Origin: Babylonia areolata
Taxonomy: Eukaryota > Mollusca > Gastropoda > Neogastropoda > Buccinidae
Reading direction: 5' to 3'
NCBI RefSeq assembly: GCF_041734735.1
Contig: NC_134878.1
Span: 635,001 to 699,000, forward strand
DNA: 64,000 nucleotides
Part shown: positions 1 to 11,289 of the stretch, in pieces
Position numbering within the stretch: the first letter of the stretch is position 1
Layout of the letters: each line of letters starts with the position of its first letter
Program-made: the position numbers and the translations under genes
Notes under the pieces: model-generated
Told to the model about the DNA's origin: nothing
Database searches by the model: none
Seen by the model: the letters and a program-made list of their open reading frames with translations, nothing else

Positions 1-24
1 TATTCATGTACTCTTATTTTATGG

Positions 25-640
25 TATTGTGTTCCTCTTTTTTGTCACAACAGATTTCTCTGTGTGAAATTTGGGCTTCTTTCCCCAGGGAGAGTGTGTC
101 GCTATACTGAGAGCGCCACCCTTTTTTTTTTGTTTTTTACCTGCCTGCAGTTTGTTTGGATTTTTAAAAATTTGTTGATGGCTGCCGTCAAAAGAGGGCG
201 ATAACCAGCGGGACAAAGGGGAGGTTACCTACTTCCGGGAGGTTATCGGCCGTAGTTTCGTCTGCTCCGCATGGGCGGATAGTTTGCACAGGACAGGAAT
301 GTCAGACCCCTGCCGGAGTCTGCACTAGTTGGGTCACGGTAAGTATGTTATTTAAACGTAATTTTAGATAGAAAATTTCCTTTTTCCTAACGGAATGGAT
401 TTTTCTACAGAATTTTTCCAGGGACAACTCTTTTGTTGCTGTGGGTTCTTTTACCTGCGCTAAGTGCATGCTGCACACGGGACTTTGGTTTATCATCTTA
501 TCTGAATGACTAGCATCCAGACCACCACGCAAGGTCTAGTGGAGGGTGAGAAAATAATGGCGAATGTGCTGGGATTTGAACCAGTGCACTCAGATTCTCT
601 CATTTCCTAGACGGACGTATTACTTCTAGGCCAACACTCA
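25..640 (-). mobile_element. tRNA-derived SINE, family A, with a nested insertion
   Basis: Read on the minus strand the element starts with a tRNA-like head: box A-like TGGCCTAGAAG near 630-640 and box B-like GGTTCAAATCC near 570-580. A body follows that is shared with copies at 1975-2352, 25310-25775 and 37500-37815, including a GATGAGACGATAAACC-like core. The AT-rich tail carries the GGGTGGCGCTCTCAG-type motif on the minus strand. About 200 bp unrelated to the other copies interrupts the body between about 175 and 385. I infer that this is a nested insertion. Confidence 0.7.
175..385. other. ~200-bp unidentified insertion inside SINE A
   Basis: This GC-richer segment separates two halves that are contiguous in the other family A copies. 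It has no coding potential that I recognise. It could be the end of another interspersed repeat. Exact edges are uncertain by about 10 bp because both sides are T-rich. Confidence 0.45.
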
Positions 641-642
641 AC

Positions 643-1160
643 ACAGCAGTTGAGTGGTTAGTGCCTTGAACTTTCAGTCTGAGAGTCCCAGGTTCAAAGC
701 CCCCAGTCACAGCACCTGACGGGTTAAGTTAGAGACTTTTTACTGATGTACCAGGTTCAAAGCCCCCAGTCACAGCACCTGATGGGTTAAGTTAGAGACT
801 TTTTACTGATGTACCAGGTTCAAAGCCGCCAGTCACAGCATCTGATGGGTTAAGTTAGAGACTTTTTACTGATGTACCAGGTCAGCACCTGATGGGTTAA
901 GTTAGAGACTTTTTACTGATGAACCAGGTCAGCAGATGTGCAGATCTGGTAAGTGCCTGAACCTCCTTCATGTGCAAATGCATGCAGTATGTCCATTATG
1001 CACATTAAAGATCTCATAATCCATGTCAGCTTTAAGCAGGGTATGGTAAGGAAAATATACCCAGCATGTGTACTCCTGAAAACAAGATTATGGCTGCCTA
1101 CATAAGGGGGTTAAAACAGTCATGTAAGTGCACATTAGTGAACATGGCAGTTGCAGTTCA
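643..1160 (+). mobile_element. tRNA-derived SINE, family B, with internal tandem copies
   Basis: The head has a TTGAGTGGTTAG box A-like motif and a GGTTCAAAGCC box B-like motif. The tail (about 1000-1150) contains AAAGATCTCATAATCCATGT and a TATGGCTGCC segment. Related tails lie at 16500-16690 and 55975-56165, and a fuller minus-strand copy lies at 52490-52745. The part just after the head is repeated about four times (see 705-935). Confidence 0.65.
705..935 (+). repeat. ~62-bp tandem repeat, 3-4 copies, seeded at a SINE box B
   Basis: Each full unit contains the box B-like GGTTCAAAGCC, a CAGTCACAGCACCTGA segment and GTTAGAGACTTTTTACTGATG. The last units lose the box B part. The array lies within the family B SINE and multiplies its promoter box. 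Confidence 0.75.
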
Positions 1161-1266
1161 TGAATATTCATTGATTTTCCATGTAAATATTGATTTGCAA
1201 TTTACTTACATAATTACATAGCTTCATAGCCAGTAGTAGGCTGTTGGGGCGCCACTGATAACTTTG

Positions 1267-1525
1267 ACGAGATCCCTCCATCTGGTTTGGTCTGAAGCTG
1301 TCCTCAGTCCTCCATCTGGTCTGGTCTGAAGCTGTCCTCAGTCCTCCATCTGGTCTGGTCTGAAGCTGTCCTCAGTCCTCCATCTGGTCTGGTCTGAAGC
1401 TGTCCTCAGTCCTCCATCTGGTCTGGTCTGAAGCTGTCCGCAGTGTGTTATTCATGGTCTGGTCTGAAGCTGTCCTCAGTCCTCCATCTGGTCTGGTCTG
1501 AAGCTGTCCTCAGTGTGTTATTCAT
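1267..1525 (+). repeat. 34-bp minisatellite, about 7 copies
   Basis: The unit is CTCCATCTGGTCTGGTCTGA followed by AGCTGTCCTCAGTC. Starts at 1276 and 1310 give the 34-bp period. One interior unit and the last end in a GTGTGTTATTCAT variant. Confidence 0.9.
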
Positions 1526-1719
1526 TGGAGGCAGATTTATCCATCCATTCTTTGTCAATTTCTTGGTTACTTTACTATAATCTGTTTACTATAACTTTCC
1601 TGATATGGATATATATGTGTGTATATGTATGTATGAATGTACAAGTATATATATATATATATATAACATATATCCTTTTATTTTTTTAATTCGTTTTTTT
1701 GTTTGTTTTTTTTCCTCAG

Positions 1720-1970
1720 TGGGGTATGTGATCAGCACCACCCTGCACCCGAAGAGCAACACGTCCTACCCGCGGGAGACCCTGTGTCATCTGAATCTCC
1801 ACGGTCAGCTGCTGTCCCTGCTGCCCTGTCTGGGGCCTGGCCCCCACTGCCTCCTCCCCGTCCTCCTCCCTCCCCCTCCCTCCAGCCGCACAGGAGAGGA
1901 GGAGGGGGGCCCTGCCTGGCATGTGTATCTGCGGGACGGTCATGAAGGCATCATCTGTGTGAAGCTGTGA
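1720..1970 (+). CDS. Probable coding exon of an unrecognised gene
   Basis: A strong polypyrimidine tract ends in TTTCCTCAG at 1711-1719. It is followed by an open frame reading GYVISTTLHPKS, then HLNLHGQLLSLLPCL, a proline-rich segment and WHVYLRDGHEGIICVKL, ending at TGA 1968-1970. GC content rises sharply against the flanks. I do not recognise the protein. The exon could be terminal, or it could end at the donor-like GTGAAG at 1959, which would leave phase 0. The last 30 bases or so are copied in the tandem array at 2376-2880, so the true 3' edge is hard to judge. A family A SINE begins immediately downstream. No partner exon is confidently found in the window. Confidence 0.4.
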
Positions 1971-1974
1971 TAGT

Positions 1975-2352
1975 GGAGTGATGGCCTAGAGGTAACACAT
2001 CCGCCAAGGGAGCGAGAGAATCTGAGCGCACTGGTTCAAACCCCATAGTCGCCAGTATTTTCTCCCCCTCCACTAGACTTTGAGTGGTGGTCTGGATGCT
2101 AGTCATTCGGATGAGACGACAAACCAAGGTTCCATGTGCAGTATGCACTGAGCGCATGTAAAATAACCCACGACAACAAAAGGGTTGTCCTTGGCAAAAT
2201 TCTGTAGAAAATCCACTTCCATAGAAAACAAATAAAATTGCAGGCTGGAAAAAATACAAAAAAAGGGTGGCGCTCTCAGTGTAGTGATGTGTTCTCCCTG
2301 TGGAGAGCAGTCCAAATATCACACAGAGAAATCTGTTGTGACAATAATACAG
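1975..2352 (+). mobile_element. tRNA-derived SINE, family A, nearly full length
   Basis: It starts with box A-like TGGCCTAGAGG (about 1982) and box B-like GGTTCAAACCC (about 2034). The body with CTAGTCATTCGGATGAGACG follows, then the GGGTGGCGCTCTCAG motif and an AATAC-rich 3' end. It interrupts sequence that continues on both sides: TGTGAAGCTGTGAT precedes it and GATTGGGGT resumes after it. It therefore inserted into a pre-existing repeat unit. Confidence 0.8.
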
Positions 2353-2375
2353 TAATACAGTAATACAATGATTGG

Positions 2376-2880
2376 GGTATTGAATGGTCATGAAGGCATC
2401 ATCTGTGTGAAGCTGTGATTGGGGTGATGGACTGTCATGGTCATCTGTGTGAAGCTGTGATTGGGGTGATGGACGGTCATGGTCATCATCTGTGTGAAGC
2501 TGTGATTGGGGTGATGGACAGTCATGGTCATCTGTGTGAAGCTGTGATTGGGGTGATGGACGGTCATGGTCATCTGTGTGAAGCTGTGATTGGGGTGATG
2601 GACGGTCATGGTCATCTGTGTGAAGCTGTGATTGGGGTGATGGACGGTCATGGTCATCATCTGTGTGAAGCTGTGATTGGGGTGATGGACGGTCATGGTC
2701 ATCATCTGTGTGAAGCTGTGATTGGGGTGATGGACGGTCATGGTCATCTGTGTGAAGCTGTGATTGGGGTGATGGACGGTCATGGTCATCATCTGTGTGA
2801 AGCTGTGATTGGGGTGATGGACGGTCATGGTCATCTGTGTGAAGCTGTGATTGGGGTGATGGACGGTCATGGTCACGACG
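2376..2880 (+). repeat. 42/45-bp minisatellite derived from the 1720-1970 exon end
   Basis: Units read CTGTGATTGGGGTGATGGAC, GGTCATGGTCATC, then TGTGTGAAG. A 3-bp CAT indel makes two length classes. The first unit after the SINE keeps GGTCATGAAGGCATCATC, identical to the exon end at 1938-1955. Because the unit length is a multiple of three, long frames stay open on both strands; I do not regard these as genes. Confidence 0.85.
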
Positions 2881-2959
2881 GCATTGTCTCTGTGATAGGG
2901 GTGGATTATTTACCTACTGGCTGGAAGACAAGACAAGACTGTCCAGCCTTCACCAATAA

Positions 2960-3150
2960 TGGTAACGATAATAGATAATAGATAATAATTTATATGGCGC
3001 AAACTCACCATGTAATGGGCTCTAAGCGCCGTACATGAAACAACAAATATACATCAGTACATGATAACATACCTCTGCACATGAAAAAACAACACATATA
3101 TGTGTATCTGTACACCAAGACAATACTGCCAATTGCAGATATGAACAGTC

Positions 3151-3194
<44 letters not shown>

Positions 3195-3555
3195 CAAAAA
3201 TACCCAACACATGCACACACACACGCTTAAGCCCACGAAAGCATCCACCCACTGCCACACACACACTACATGATGACTTCAGTACAGGGCAAAGTGGTGG
3301 GTAGGTGGAGAAAGACTGCAGACAATTAGCTATGCTTCATCACACCCAAAGGCCCTTTGGCCAGATGTCTTTGTAGATGTTTTGGGGACTCGAAGGAGCT
3401 TTTCAGCAGAAGACCTGAAAGGACTGGAAGGGGTGTAAGTATAAAGGACAGTAGATAACTAAGAGAGAGATCCTTCAAAGCGGTGATAAGCCAATATGGC
3501 AATTTTGTATTGAATTTTGTACTGGATGGGTAGTCAATGAAGTTGATGTATAAGA
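2960..3555. mobile_element. Interspersed repeat, family C, with internal (CA)n
   Basis: The segment starting near ATTTATATGGCGCAAACTC and TGGGCTCTAAGCGC at about 2988-3030, followed by an (AC)n tract (3151-3193), resembles 62765-63140 in order and spacing. Both end in a CTTCRTCACAYCCAAAG segment. This copy may run on into the array that starts near 3555. Classification is unknown. Confidence 0.5.
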
Positions 3556-4818
3556 ACAGGGGGGTAGGTTTGACATGGAGTTCAATGGTGGCCAAAAGCC
3601 CTGGAGGTCAAGGGGGGAGGGTTTGACATGGAGTTCAAGGGCCCTGGAGTTCAAGGGGGGAGGGTTTGACATGGAGTTCAATGGTGGCCAAAAGCCCTGG
3701 AGGTCAAGGGGGGTAGGTTTGACATGGAGTTCAATGGTGGCCAAAAGCCCTGGAGATCAAGGGGGGAGGGTTTGACATGGAGTTCAATGGTGGCCAAAAG
3801 CCCTGGAGATCAAGGGGGGTAGGTTTGACATGGAGTTCAATGGTGGCCAAAAGCCCTGGAGTTCAAGGGGGTAGGTTTGACATGGAGTTCAATGGTGGCC
3901 AAAAGCCCTGGAGTTCAAGGGGGGTAGGTTTGACATGGAGTTCAATGGTGGCCAAAAACCCTGGAGTTCAAGGGGTAGGTTTGACATGGAGTTCAATGGT
4001 GGCCAAAAGCCCTGGAGTTCAAGGGGGGTGAGTTTGACATGGAGTTCAATGGTGGCCAAAAGCCCTGGAGTTCAAGGGGGGAGGGTTTGACATGGAGTTC
4101 AATGGTGGCCAAAAGCCCTGGAGGTCAAGGGGGGTGAGTTTGACATGGAGTTCAATGGTGGCCAAAAGCCCTGGAGTTCAAGGGGGGTAGGTTTGACGTG
4201 GAGTTCAATGGTGGCCAAAAGCCCTGGAGTTCAAGGGGGGAGGGTTTGACATGGAGTTCAATGGTGGCCAAAAGCCCTGGAGGTCAAGGGGGGTGAGTTT
4301 GACATGGAGTTCAATGGTGGCCAAAAGCCCTGGAGTTCAAGGGGGGAGGGTTTGACGTGGAGTTCAATGGTGGCCAAAAGCCCTGGAGGTCAAGGGGGGA
4401 GGGTTTGACGTGGAGTTCAATGGTGGCCAAAAGCCCTGGAGGTCAAGGGGGGAGGGTTTGACGTGGAGTTCAATGGTGGCCAAAAGCCCTGGAGGTCAAG
4501 GGGGGAGGGTTTGACGTGGAGTTCAATGGTGGCCAAAAGCCCTGGAGTTCAAGGGGGGAGGGTTTGACGTGGAGTTCAATGGTGGACAAAAGCCCTGGAG
4601 GTCAAGGGGGGAGGGTTTGACGTGGAGTTCAATGGTGGCCAAAAGCCCTGGAGGTCAAGGGGGGTTGGTTTGACGTGGAGTTCAATGGTGGCCAAAAGCC
4701 CTGGAGGTCAAGGGGGGAGGGTTTGACGTGGAGTTCAATGGTGGCCAAAAGCCCTGGAGGTCAAGGGGGGTGGGTTTGACATGGAGTTCAATGGTGGCCA
4801 AAAGCCCTGGAGGTCAAG
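3555..4818 (+). repeat. 52/53-bp minisatellite, about 24 copies
   Basis: The unit contains GACATGGAGTTCAATGGTGG, then CCAAAAGCCCTGGAG and a G-rich run AAGGGGGGAGGG. Start points at 3664 and 3717 give 53 bp. CATGG/CGTGG variants are grouped, with the CGTGG form in the distal half, which suggests block expansion. The G runs every ~53 bp could form quadruplexes. Confidence 0.92.
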
Positions 4819-4967
4819 ATGTTCAGGGCTTGGGTCTTGGCTCCCGAAGAAATCGTTTCAGTAAAACTGCCACCATCCTCACCTCACCTATGCCTGTTGT
4901 CCCACCTGGGACGCAGGCCACCAACAAGCACTGTCCAGCCATCCTGGCCCTGTACCAGCCACTCCAG

Positions 4968-6495
4968 CTGTCTCCAGGTGTGGCCTGTCCTCTTCATGTC
5001 TGTCCCCAGGTGTGGCCTGTCCTCTTCACAATGGTCTTCAGCTGTCCCCAGGTGTGGCCTGTCCTCTTCACAATGGTCTTCAGCTGTCCCCAGGTGTGGC
5101 CTGTCCTCTTCACAATGGTCTCCAGGTGTCCCCAGGTGTGGCCTGTCCTCTTCACAATGGTCTTCAGCTGTTCCCAGGTGTGTCCTGTCTTCTTCACAAT
5201 GGTCTTCAGCTGTCCCCAGGTGTGTCCTGTCTTCTTCACAATGGTCTCCAGGTGTCCCCAGGTGTGGCCTGTCCTCTTCACAATGGTCTCCAGCTGTTCC
5301 CAGGTGTGGCCTGTCCTCTTCACAATGGTCTCCAGCTGTTCCCAGGTGTGGCCTGTCCTCTTCACAATGGTCTTCAGCTGTTCCCAGGTGTGGCCTGTCC
5401 TCTTCACAATGGTCTCCAGCTGTTCCCAGGTGTGGCCTGTCCTCTTCACAATGGTCTCCAGCTGTTCCCAGGTGTGGCCTGTCCTCTTCACAATGGTCTC
5501 CAGCTGTTCCCAGGTGTGGCCTGTCCTCTTCACAATGGTCTTCAGCTGTCCCCAGGTGTGTCCTGTCCTCTTCACAATGGTCTCCAGCTGTTCCCAGGTG
5601 TGGCCTGTCCTCTTCACAATGGTCTTCAGCTGTTCCCAGGTGTGGCCTGTCCTCTTCACAATGGTCTTCAGCTGTCTCCAGGTGTGTCCTGTCCTCTTCA
5701 CAATGGTCTTCAGGTGTCCCCAGGTGTGGCCTGTCCTCTTCACAATGGTCTTCAGCTGTCCCCAGGTGTGGCCTGTCCTCTTCACAATGGTCTTCAGCTG
5801 TCCCCAGGTGTGGCCTGTCCTCTTCATGTCTGTCTCCAGGTGTGGCCTGTCCTCTTCACAATGGTCTCCAGCTGTCCCCAGGTGTGGCCTGTCCTCTTCA
5901 CAATGGTCTCCAGCTGTCCCCAGGTGTGGCCTGTCCTCTTCACAATGGTCTCCAGCTGTCCCCAGGTGTGGCCTGTCCTCTTCACAATGGTCTTCAGCTG
6001 TCCCCAGGTGTGGCCTGTCCTCTTCACAATGGTCTTCAGCTGTTCCCAGGTGTGGCCTGTCCTCTTCACAATGGTCTTCAGCTGTCCCCAGGTGTGGCCT
6101 GTCCTCTTCACAGTGGTCTCCAGCTGTTCCCAGGTGTGGCCTGTCCTCTTCACAATGGTCTCCAGCTGTTCCCAGGTGTGGCCTGTCCTCTTCACAATGG
6201 TCTTCAGCTGTTCCCAGGTGTGGCCTGTCCTCTTCACAATGGTCTTCAGCTGTCCCCAGGTGTGGCCTGTCCTCTTCACAATGGTCTCCAGCTGTCCCCA
6301 GGTGTGGCCTGTCCTCTTCACAATGGTCTCCAGCTGTCCCCAGGTGTGGCCTGTCCTCTTCACAATGGTCTTCAGCTGTCCCCAGGTGTGGCCTGTCCTC
6401 TTCACAATGGTCTTCAGCTGTTCCCAGGTGTGGCCTGTCCTCTTCACAATGGTCTTCAGGTGTCCCCAGGTGTGGCCTGTCCTCTTCATGTCTGC
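4968..6495 (+). repeat. 42-bp minisatellite, about 36 copies
   Basis: The unit is CAGGTGTGGCCTGTCCTCTT followed by CACAATGGTCTTCAGCTGTCCC, with TTCAG/TCCAG and CCCAG/TCCCAG variants. A few edge and interior units end in CATGTCTGTC instead. The period is an exact multiple of three, so most frames on both strands stay open for over 500 codons. That openness is a by-product and no gene is called. Each unit carries CAG followed by GTGTGG, a splice donor-like string. Confidence 0.92.
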
Positions 6496-6557
6496 CTCCA
6501 GTCACTGCGCCATATATTTCTTGGAGGCCCTTTTCCTTTTCTCTTGCAGGTTCCAGG

Positions 6558-6690
6558 CGAAGGCTTGCCGTGTAGTGCTGGATGCAGGATAGCAAAGCGT
6601 GTGGCTTGCCGTGTAGTGCTGGATGCAGGATAGCAAAGCGTGTGGCTTGCCGTGTAGTGCTGGATGCAGGATAGCGAAGTGAGTGGCTGA
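6558..6690 (+). repeat. 41-bp tandem repeat, 3 copies
   Basis: The unit is GGCTTGCCGTGTAGTGCTGG followed by ATGCAGGATAGCAAAGCGTGT. It begins 8 bp after a strong acceptor-like tract TTTTCTCTTGCAG ending at 6549. Confidence 0.85.
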
Positions 6691-6839
6691 TCCATCTCAG
6701 CATCTTTGGAGAATCTCTTCTGTTGATGTAACCACCTGCTTACAAACACAAAATCCTACATTTCTGGTTTTGTGAAGTTCAGCAGGTACCATTATGAACA
6801 ATGAAGACTGTGCCTGTTGTTTGTCTTCTTTTTACACCA

Positions 6840-8850
6840 TGTGAAATACTCTGGAGTTGTGATACCCTGAGAGTTGTGAAATATTCTGAGAGTTGTGAAA
6901 TGTTCTGTGAGATGTGAAATGTTCTGTGAGATGTGAAATATTCTGTGAGATGTGAATGAGATGTGAAATGTTCTGTGAGTTGTGAAATATTCTGTGAGAT
7001 GTGAAATGTTCTGTGAGGTGTAATGTTCTGTGAGTTGTGAAATATTCTGTGAGATGTGAAATGTTCTGTGAGGTGTAATGTTCTGTGAGATGTGAAATAT
7101 TCTGTGAGATGTGAAATGTTCTGTGAGGTGTAATGTTCTGTGAGATGTGAAATATTCTGTGAGGTGTAATGTTCTGAGAGATGTGAAATATTCTGTGAGG
7201 TGTAATGTTCTGAGAGATGTGAAATGTTCTGTGAGATGTGAAATATTCTGTGAGGTGTGAAATGTTCTGAGAGATGTGAAATGTTCTGAGAGATGTGAAA
7301 TGTTCTGTGAGATGTGAAATATTCTGTGAGGTGTGAAATGTTCTGAGAGATGTGAAATGTTCTGAGAGATGTGAAATGTTCTGAGAGATGTGAAATGTTC
7401 TGTGAGATGTGAAATGTTCTGTGAGGTGTAATGTTCTGTGAGATGTGAAATATTCTGTGAGATGTGAAATGTTCTGTGAGGTGTAATGTTCTGAGAGATG
7501 TGAAATGTTCTGTGAGATGTGAAATATTCTGTGAGGTGTAATGTTCTGAGAGATGTGAAATGTTCTGTGAGATGTGAAATGTTCTGTGAGGTGTGAAATA
7601 TTCTGTGAGGTGTAATGTTCTGAGAGATGTGAAATGTTCTGTGAGATGTGAAATATTCTGTGAGGTGTGAAATGTTCTGTGAGGTGTGAAATGTTCTGTG
7701 AGATGTGAAATGTTCTGTGAGATGTGAAATGTTAATGTTCTGTGAGGTGTAATGTTCTGAGAGATGTGAAATGTTAATGTTCTGTGAGATGTGAAATGTT
7801 ATGTGAAATGTTCTGTGAGATGTGAAATGTTCTGTGAGGTGTAATGTTCTGTGAGATGTGTAATGTTCTGTGAGATGTGAAATGTTATGTGAAATGTTCT
7901 GTGAGATGTGAAATGTTCTGTGAGATGTGTAATGTTCTGTGAGGTGAAATGTTCTGTGAGATATGAAATGTTCTGTGAGATGTGAAATGTTCTGTGAGAT
8001 GTGAAATGTTCTGTGAGATGTGAAATGTTCTGTGAGGTGTAATGTTCTGAGAGATGTGAAATGTTCTGTGAGATGTGAAATATTCTGTGAGGTGTAATGT
8101 TCTGAGAGATGTGAAATGTTCTGTGAGATGTGAAATGTTCTGTGAGGTGTGAAATATTCTGTGAGGTGTAATGTTCTGAGAGATGTGAAATGTTCTGTGA
8201 GATGTGAAATATTCTGTGAGGTGTAATGTTCTGAGAGATGTGAAATGTTCTGTGAGGTGTGAAATGTTCTGTGAGGTGTGAAATGTTCTGAGAGATGTGA
8301 AATGTTCTGTGAGATGTGAAATGTTAATGTTCTGTGAGATGTGAAATGTTATGTGAAATGTTCTGTGAGATGTGAAATGTTCTGTGAGGTGTAATGTTCT
8401 GTGAGATGTGTAATGTTCTGTGAGATGTGAAATGTTATGTGAAATGTTTTGTGAGATGTGAAATGTTCTGTGAGATGTGAAATGTTCTGAGAGATGTGAA
8501 ATGTTCTGTGAGATGTGAAATGTTCTGTGAGATGTGAAATGTTCTGTGAGGTGTAATGTTCTGAGAGATGTGAAATGTTCTGAGAGTTGTGAAATATTCT
8601 GTGAGATGTGAAATATTCTGTGAGATGTGAAATGTTCTGTGAGATGTGAAATATTCTGTGAGATGTGAAATGTTCTGTGAGATGTGAAATGTTCTGAGAG
8701 TTGTGAAATGTTCTGTGAGATGTGAAATGTTCTGTGAGATGTGAAATGTTCTGTGAGATGTGAAATGTTCTGTGAGTTGTGAAATGTTCTGTGAGATGCG
8801 AAATGTTCTGTGAGTTGTGAAATATTCTGTGAGATGTGAAATACTCTTGT
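6840..8850 (+). repeat. 19-bp minisatellite, about 2 kb, roughly 100 units
   Basis: The core is GAAATGTTCTGTGAGATGT, with ATATTC, GAGAG and AGGTGTAATG variants in higher-order patterns. No gene is visible inside. Confidence 0.92.
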
Positions 8851-9159
8851 ATGTTGGTCTTTCCATTCTTATTTGTTCATTTTTGTTTTGCTGTTCTTTT
8901 CCTTTTGATCTGCAAATGAAATATTCAGATCAGGTTTTTTTTGTCACCCAACAGACAGCCTGTTTTCAATATTTTTTGGAAAACTGTCAGTGACTGGAAA
9001 TAATTTCCATCATGATCAGTGTACTGTGATATTGTTGGGCTGGAAGCACTGTTGTTTTTCACACAATGCAAGATTTCATGAAACTGGATACAAATCATTG
9101 ACATTGTGAAAATGATGAATTTATGTTGTAGATGGGAAATTAATGTTACCATCATTGCA

Positions 9160-9985
9160 ATTTAATGTATTTGATTCAAAGTCAGTATGATTGTCATTGC
9201 AATTTAATGTATTTGGCTCAAAGACATTATCATTATCACTGTGATTAAATGATATTGAATCAATTTTGTTATCAATATCACTGTGATTAAGTGTTTTTGG
9301 CTTAGATTAGAATCATCATGAATAATATTGAATGAAATTTGTTATCAATTTCACTGTGATTAAGTTTTATTGGCTTAGATTAGAATCATCATAAATAATA
9401 TTGAATCAAATTTGTTATCAATATCACTGTGATTAAGTGTTATTGGCTTAGATTAGAATCATCATTTTTACTGTGATGGAATGCTATTCCTATTGGCTCA
9501 GTCATAATCATCATTTTATAGAATGTTATTGGCTCAGTCATAATCATCATTTTTACTGTGATGGAATGCTATTGGCTCAGTCATAATCATCATTGTTATA
9601 GAATGTTATTGGCTCAGTCATAATCATCATTTTATAGAATGTTATTGGCTCAGTCATAATCATCATTGTTATAGAATGTTATTGGTGCAAAGTCATCATT
9701 ATCACTTTGATTAAATGGTATTGGCTTAGTCATTATCATTATCACTGATTATTATTGACTCAAAGCCAATATCATTATCAGTGTGATCGAATGTTATCAG
9801 CTCAAATTCATTATCATTATCACTGTGATGAAATTTTATGGGCTTGAAATCATTATCATTATCACTGATGGAATGGTATTGGCTCAGGGCATTATTATCA
9901 CTGATTTGACATTACTGGCTCAATCATTAATGTTATCACAGCCATGTGATGTTGTTGGCTCAAAGTCAGTATTTTCATTTCTGTG
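9160..9985 (+). repeat. Degenerate AT-rich tandem repeat
   Basis: Repeated phrases such as TTATTGGCTCAGTCATAATC and ATCATCATTTTACTGTGATG recur every ~35-60 bp with many indels. The array looks older than the neighbouring crisp ones. No coding region is seen from 8850 to 11290 apart from these repeats. Confidence 0.7.
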
Positions 9986-10104
9986 ATTTAATTCAGGGTT
10001 GGTGACAGAAGAAAGTGTATGTTGCTGCAATTTGTATTTTATGTTATGAACAGTAAAAGCAAGGTAACTGTAATGAACGTTTTTTTATTGGAAGGAGATA
10101 AATG

Positions 10105-10260
10105 TTGTGATCAGTCCGTTGGGCCTCAAGTATTATTGGTTCAAAATCGGTGTTGTGATCAGTATGGTTAACCCATGCTGGGCCTCAAGTATTATTGGTT
10201 CAGAATCGGTGTTGTGATCAGTATGGTTAACCCACGCTGGGCCTCACTCATCTAACGGTT
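10105..10260 (+). repeat. Tandem repeat, about 2.5 copies of ~65 bp
   Basis: The unit includes TTGTGATCAGTATGGTTAAC, then GGGCCTCAAGTATTATTGG. Confidence 0.75.
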
Positions 10261-10619
10261 TCTGAGTACACTGATAAATTTGGGTTAAAAAAAAACCCAA
10301 GGAAGCTTGGTACTGAAACTGCTATATTCTTTTACTGCGGGGGGCAACATTTGGCTCCATCTGTGGTGCACAATCAATCTGTTGGATTTTGTTTTTTTAA
10401 TGGTTTTGTTTTTATAAAGTGTGATAATCTTACTGAAATCATAAACTAAATCTAATTGTTTTTGCTTTGTATTTATTCTATTCACTTGCCAGGTATTTTC
10501 AGTTTCATGCACAATACTTTTTGTTTGTTTTTCAAAAGAAAAGGGTCAATTTGAACAATTTCTACTATCGTCCTGTACAAATCTTACTTGTTTTTATCCA
10601 TGTGATTTAAAAAAAATTT

Positions 10620-10870
10620 TAAAAATATGAGTCATCATCACACATGCAGTATACTTTTTCTATGTTTTTTCCCCCTTGGTTTCGTTTGGAATGTTTACTT
10701 TTTTGTATCCAAGTGATTCTAAAAAATAATTATGGAGTCAGCATCACACATGTAGTATACGTTTTTTTCTGTTTTTATTTCCCCCATGGTTTGGAACTTT
10801 TACTTCTTTTTATCCAAGTGGTTTTAAAAAATGATTATGAGTCAGCATCACACATGTAGTATACTTTTTT
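10620..10870 (+). repeat. Tandem repeat, about 110-bp unit, 2-3 copies
   Basis: Each copy has GAGTCAGCATCACACATGTA, GTATACTTTTTT, a T-rich stretch and a TTTTTATCCAAGTG segment ahead of the next copy. Confidence 0.65.
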
Positions 10871-11289
10871 TTCTATGTTTCTTTTTTTGTTGTTGTTTCT
10901 TTTCTTGGTTTGGCTTGCTTATGTTTATAGGTTGCATCCGTTTTTATGAATTCTGTCCAACTTTAATATTTGTCTGTCCTTTGTATCAAGTCTCCATCAC
11001 CTTCCCCTTTCTCCCCTTCACCCCTCCCCAACCTCCCTCCCATCTCTCCCCACTGGCCTTGTTTTGCTGATCAGATCGTAAAGATTCAAACAGAATTGTC
11101 AGACTAATGGGATGAAACTCATTATCTGTGCGACATTTTGTTTGTTTGTTGCCGTGTACTGATACAATCTAAAATTGTATTTCATTAGAATGTTATACCT
11201 TTGTTGTTGTTTTTTTTGTAGCAATATTTGTCGAGCTGAGTTCAAGCATGAGAACACTGGATTCAAATCTAACTTTTTTTTTTTTTTAA

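Noticed and set aside
2388-2978. HGH-rich open frames on both strands
   Set aside because: Explained by a 42/45-bp repeat. Histidine richness is coincidental and unlike the real ZnT7 loop.
4728-6703. Several 500-600-codon open frames on both strands
   Set aside because: All run through a 42-bp tandem repeat. A unit divisible by three and without stops keeps several frames open; there is no domain and no start context.
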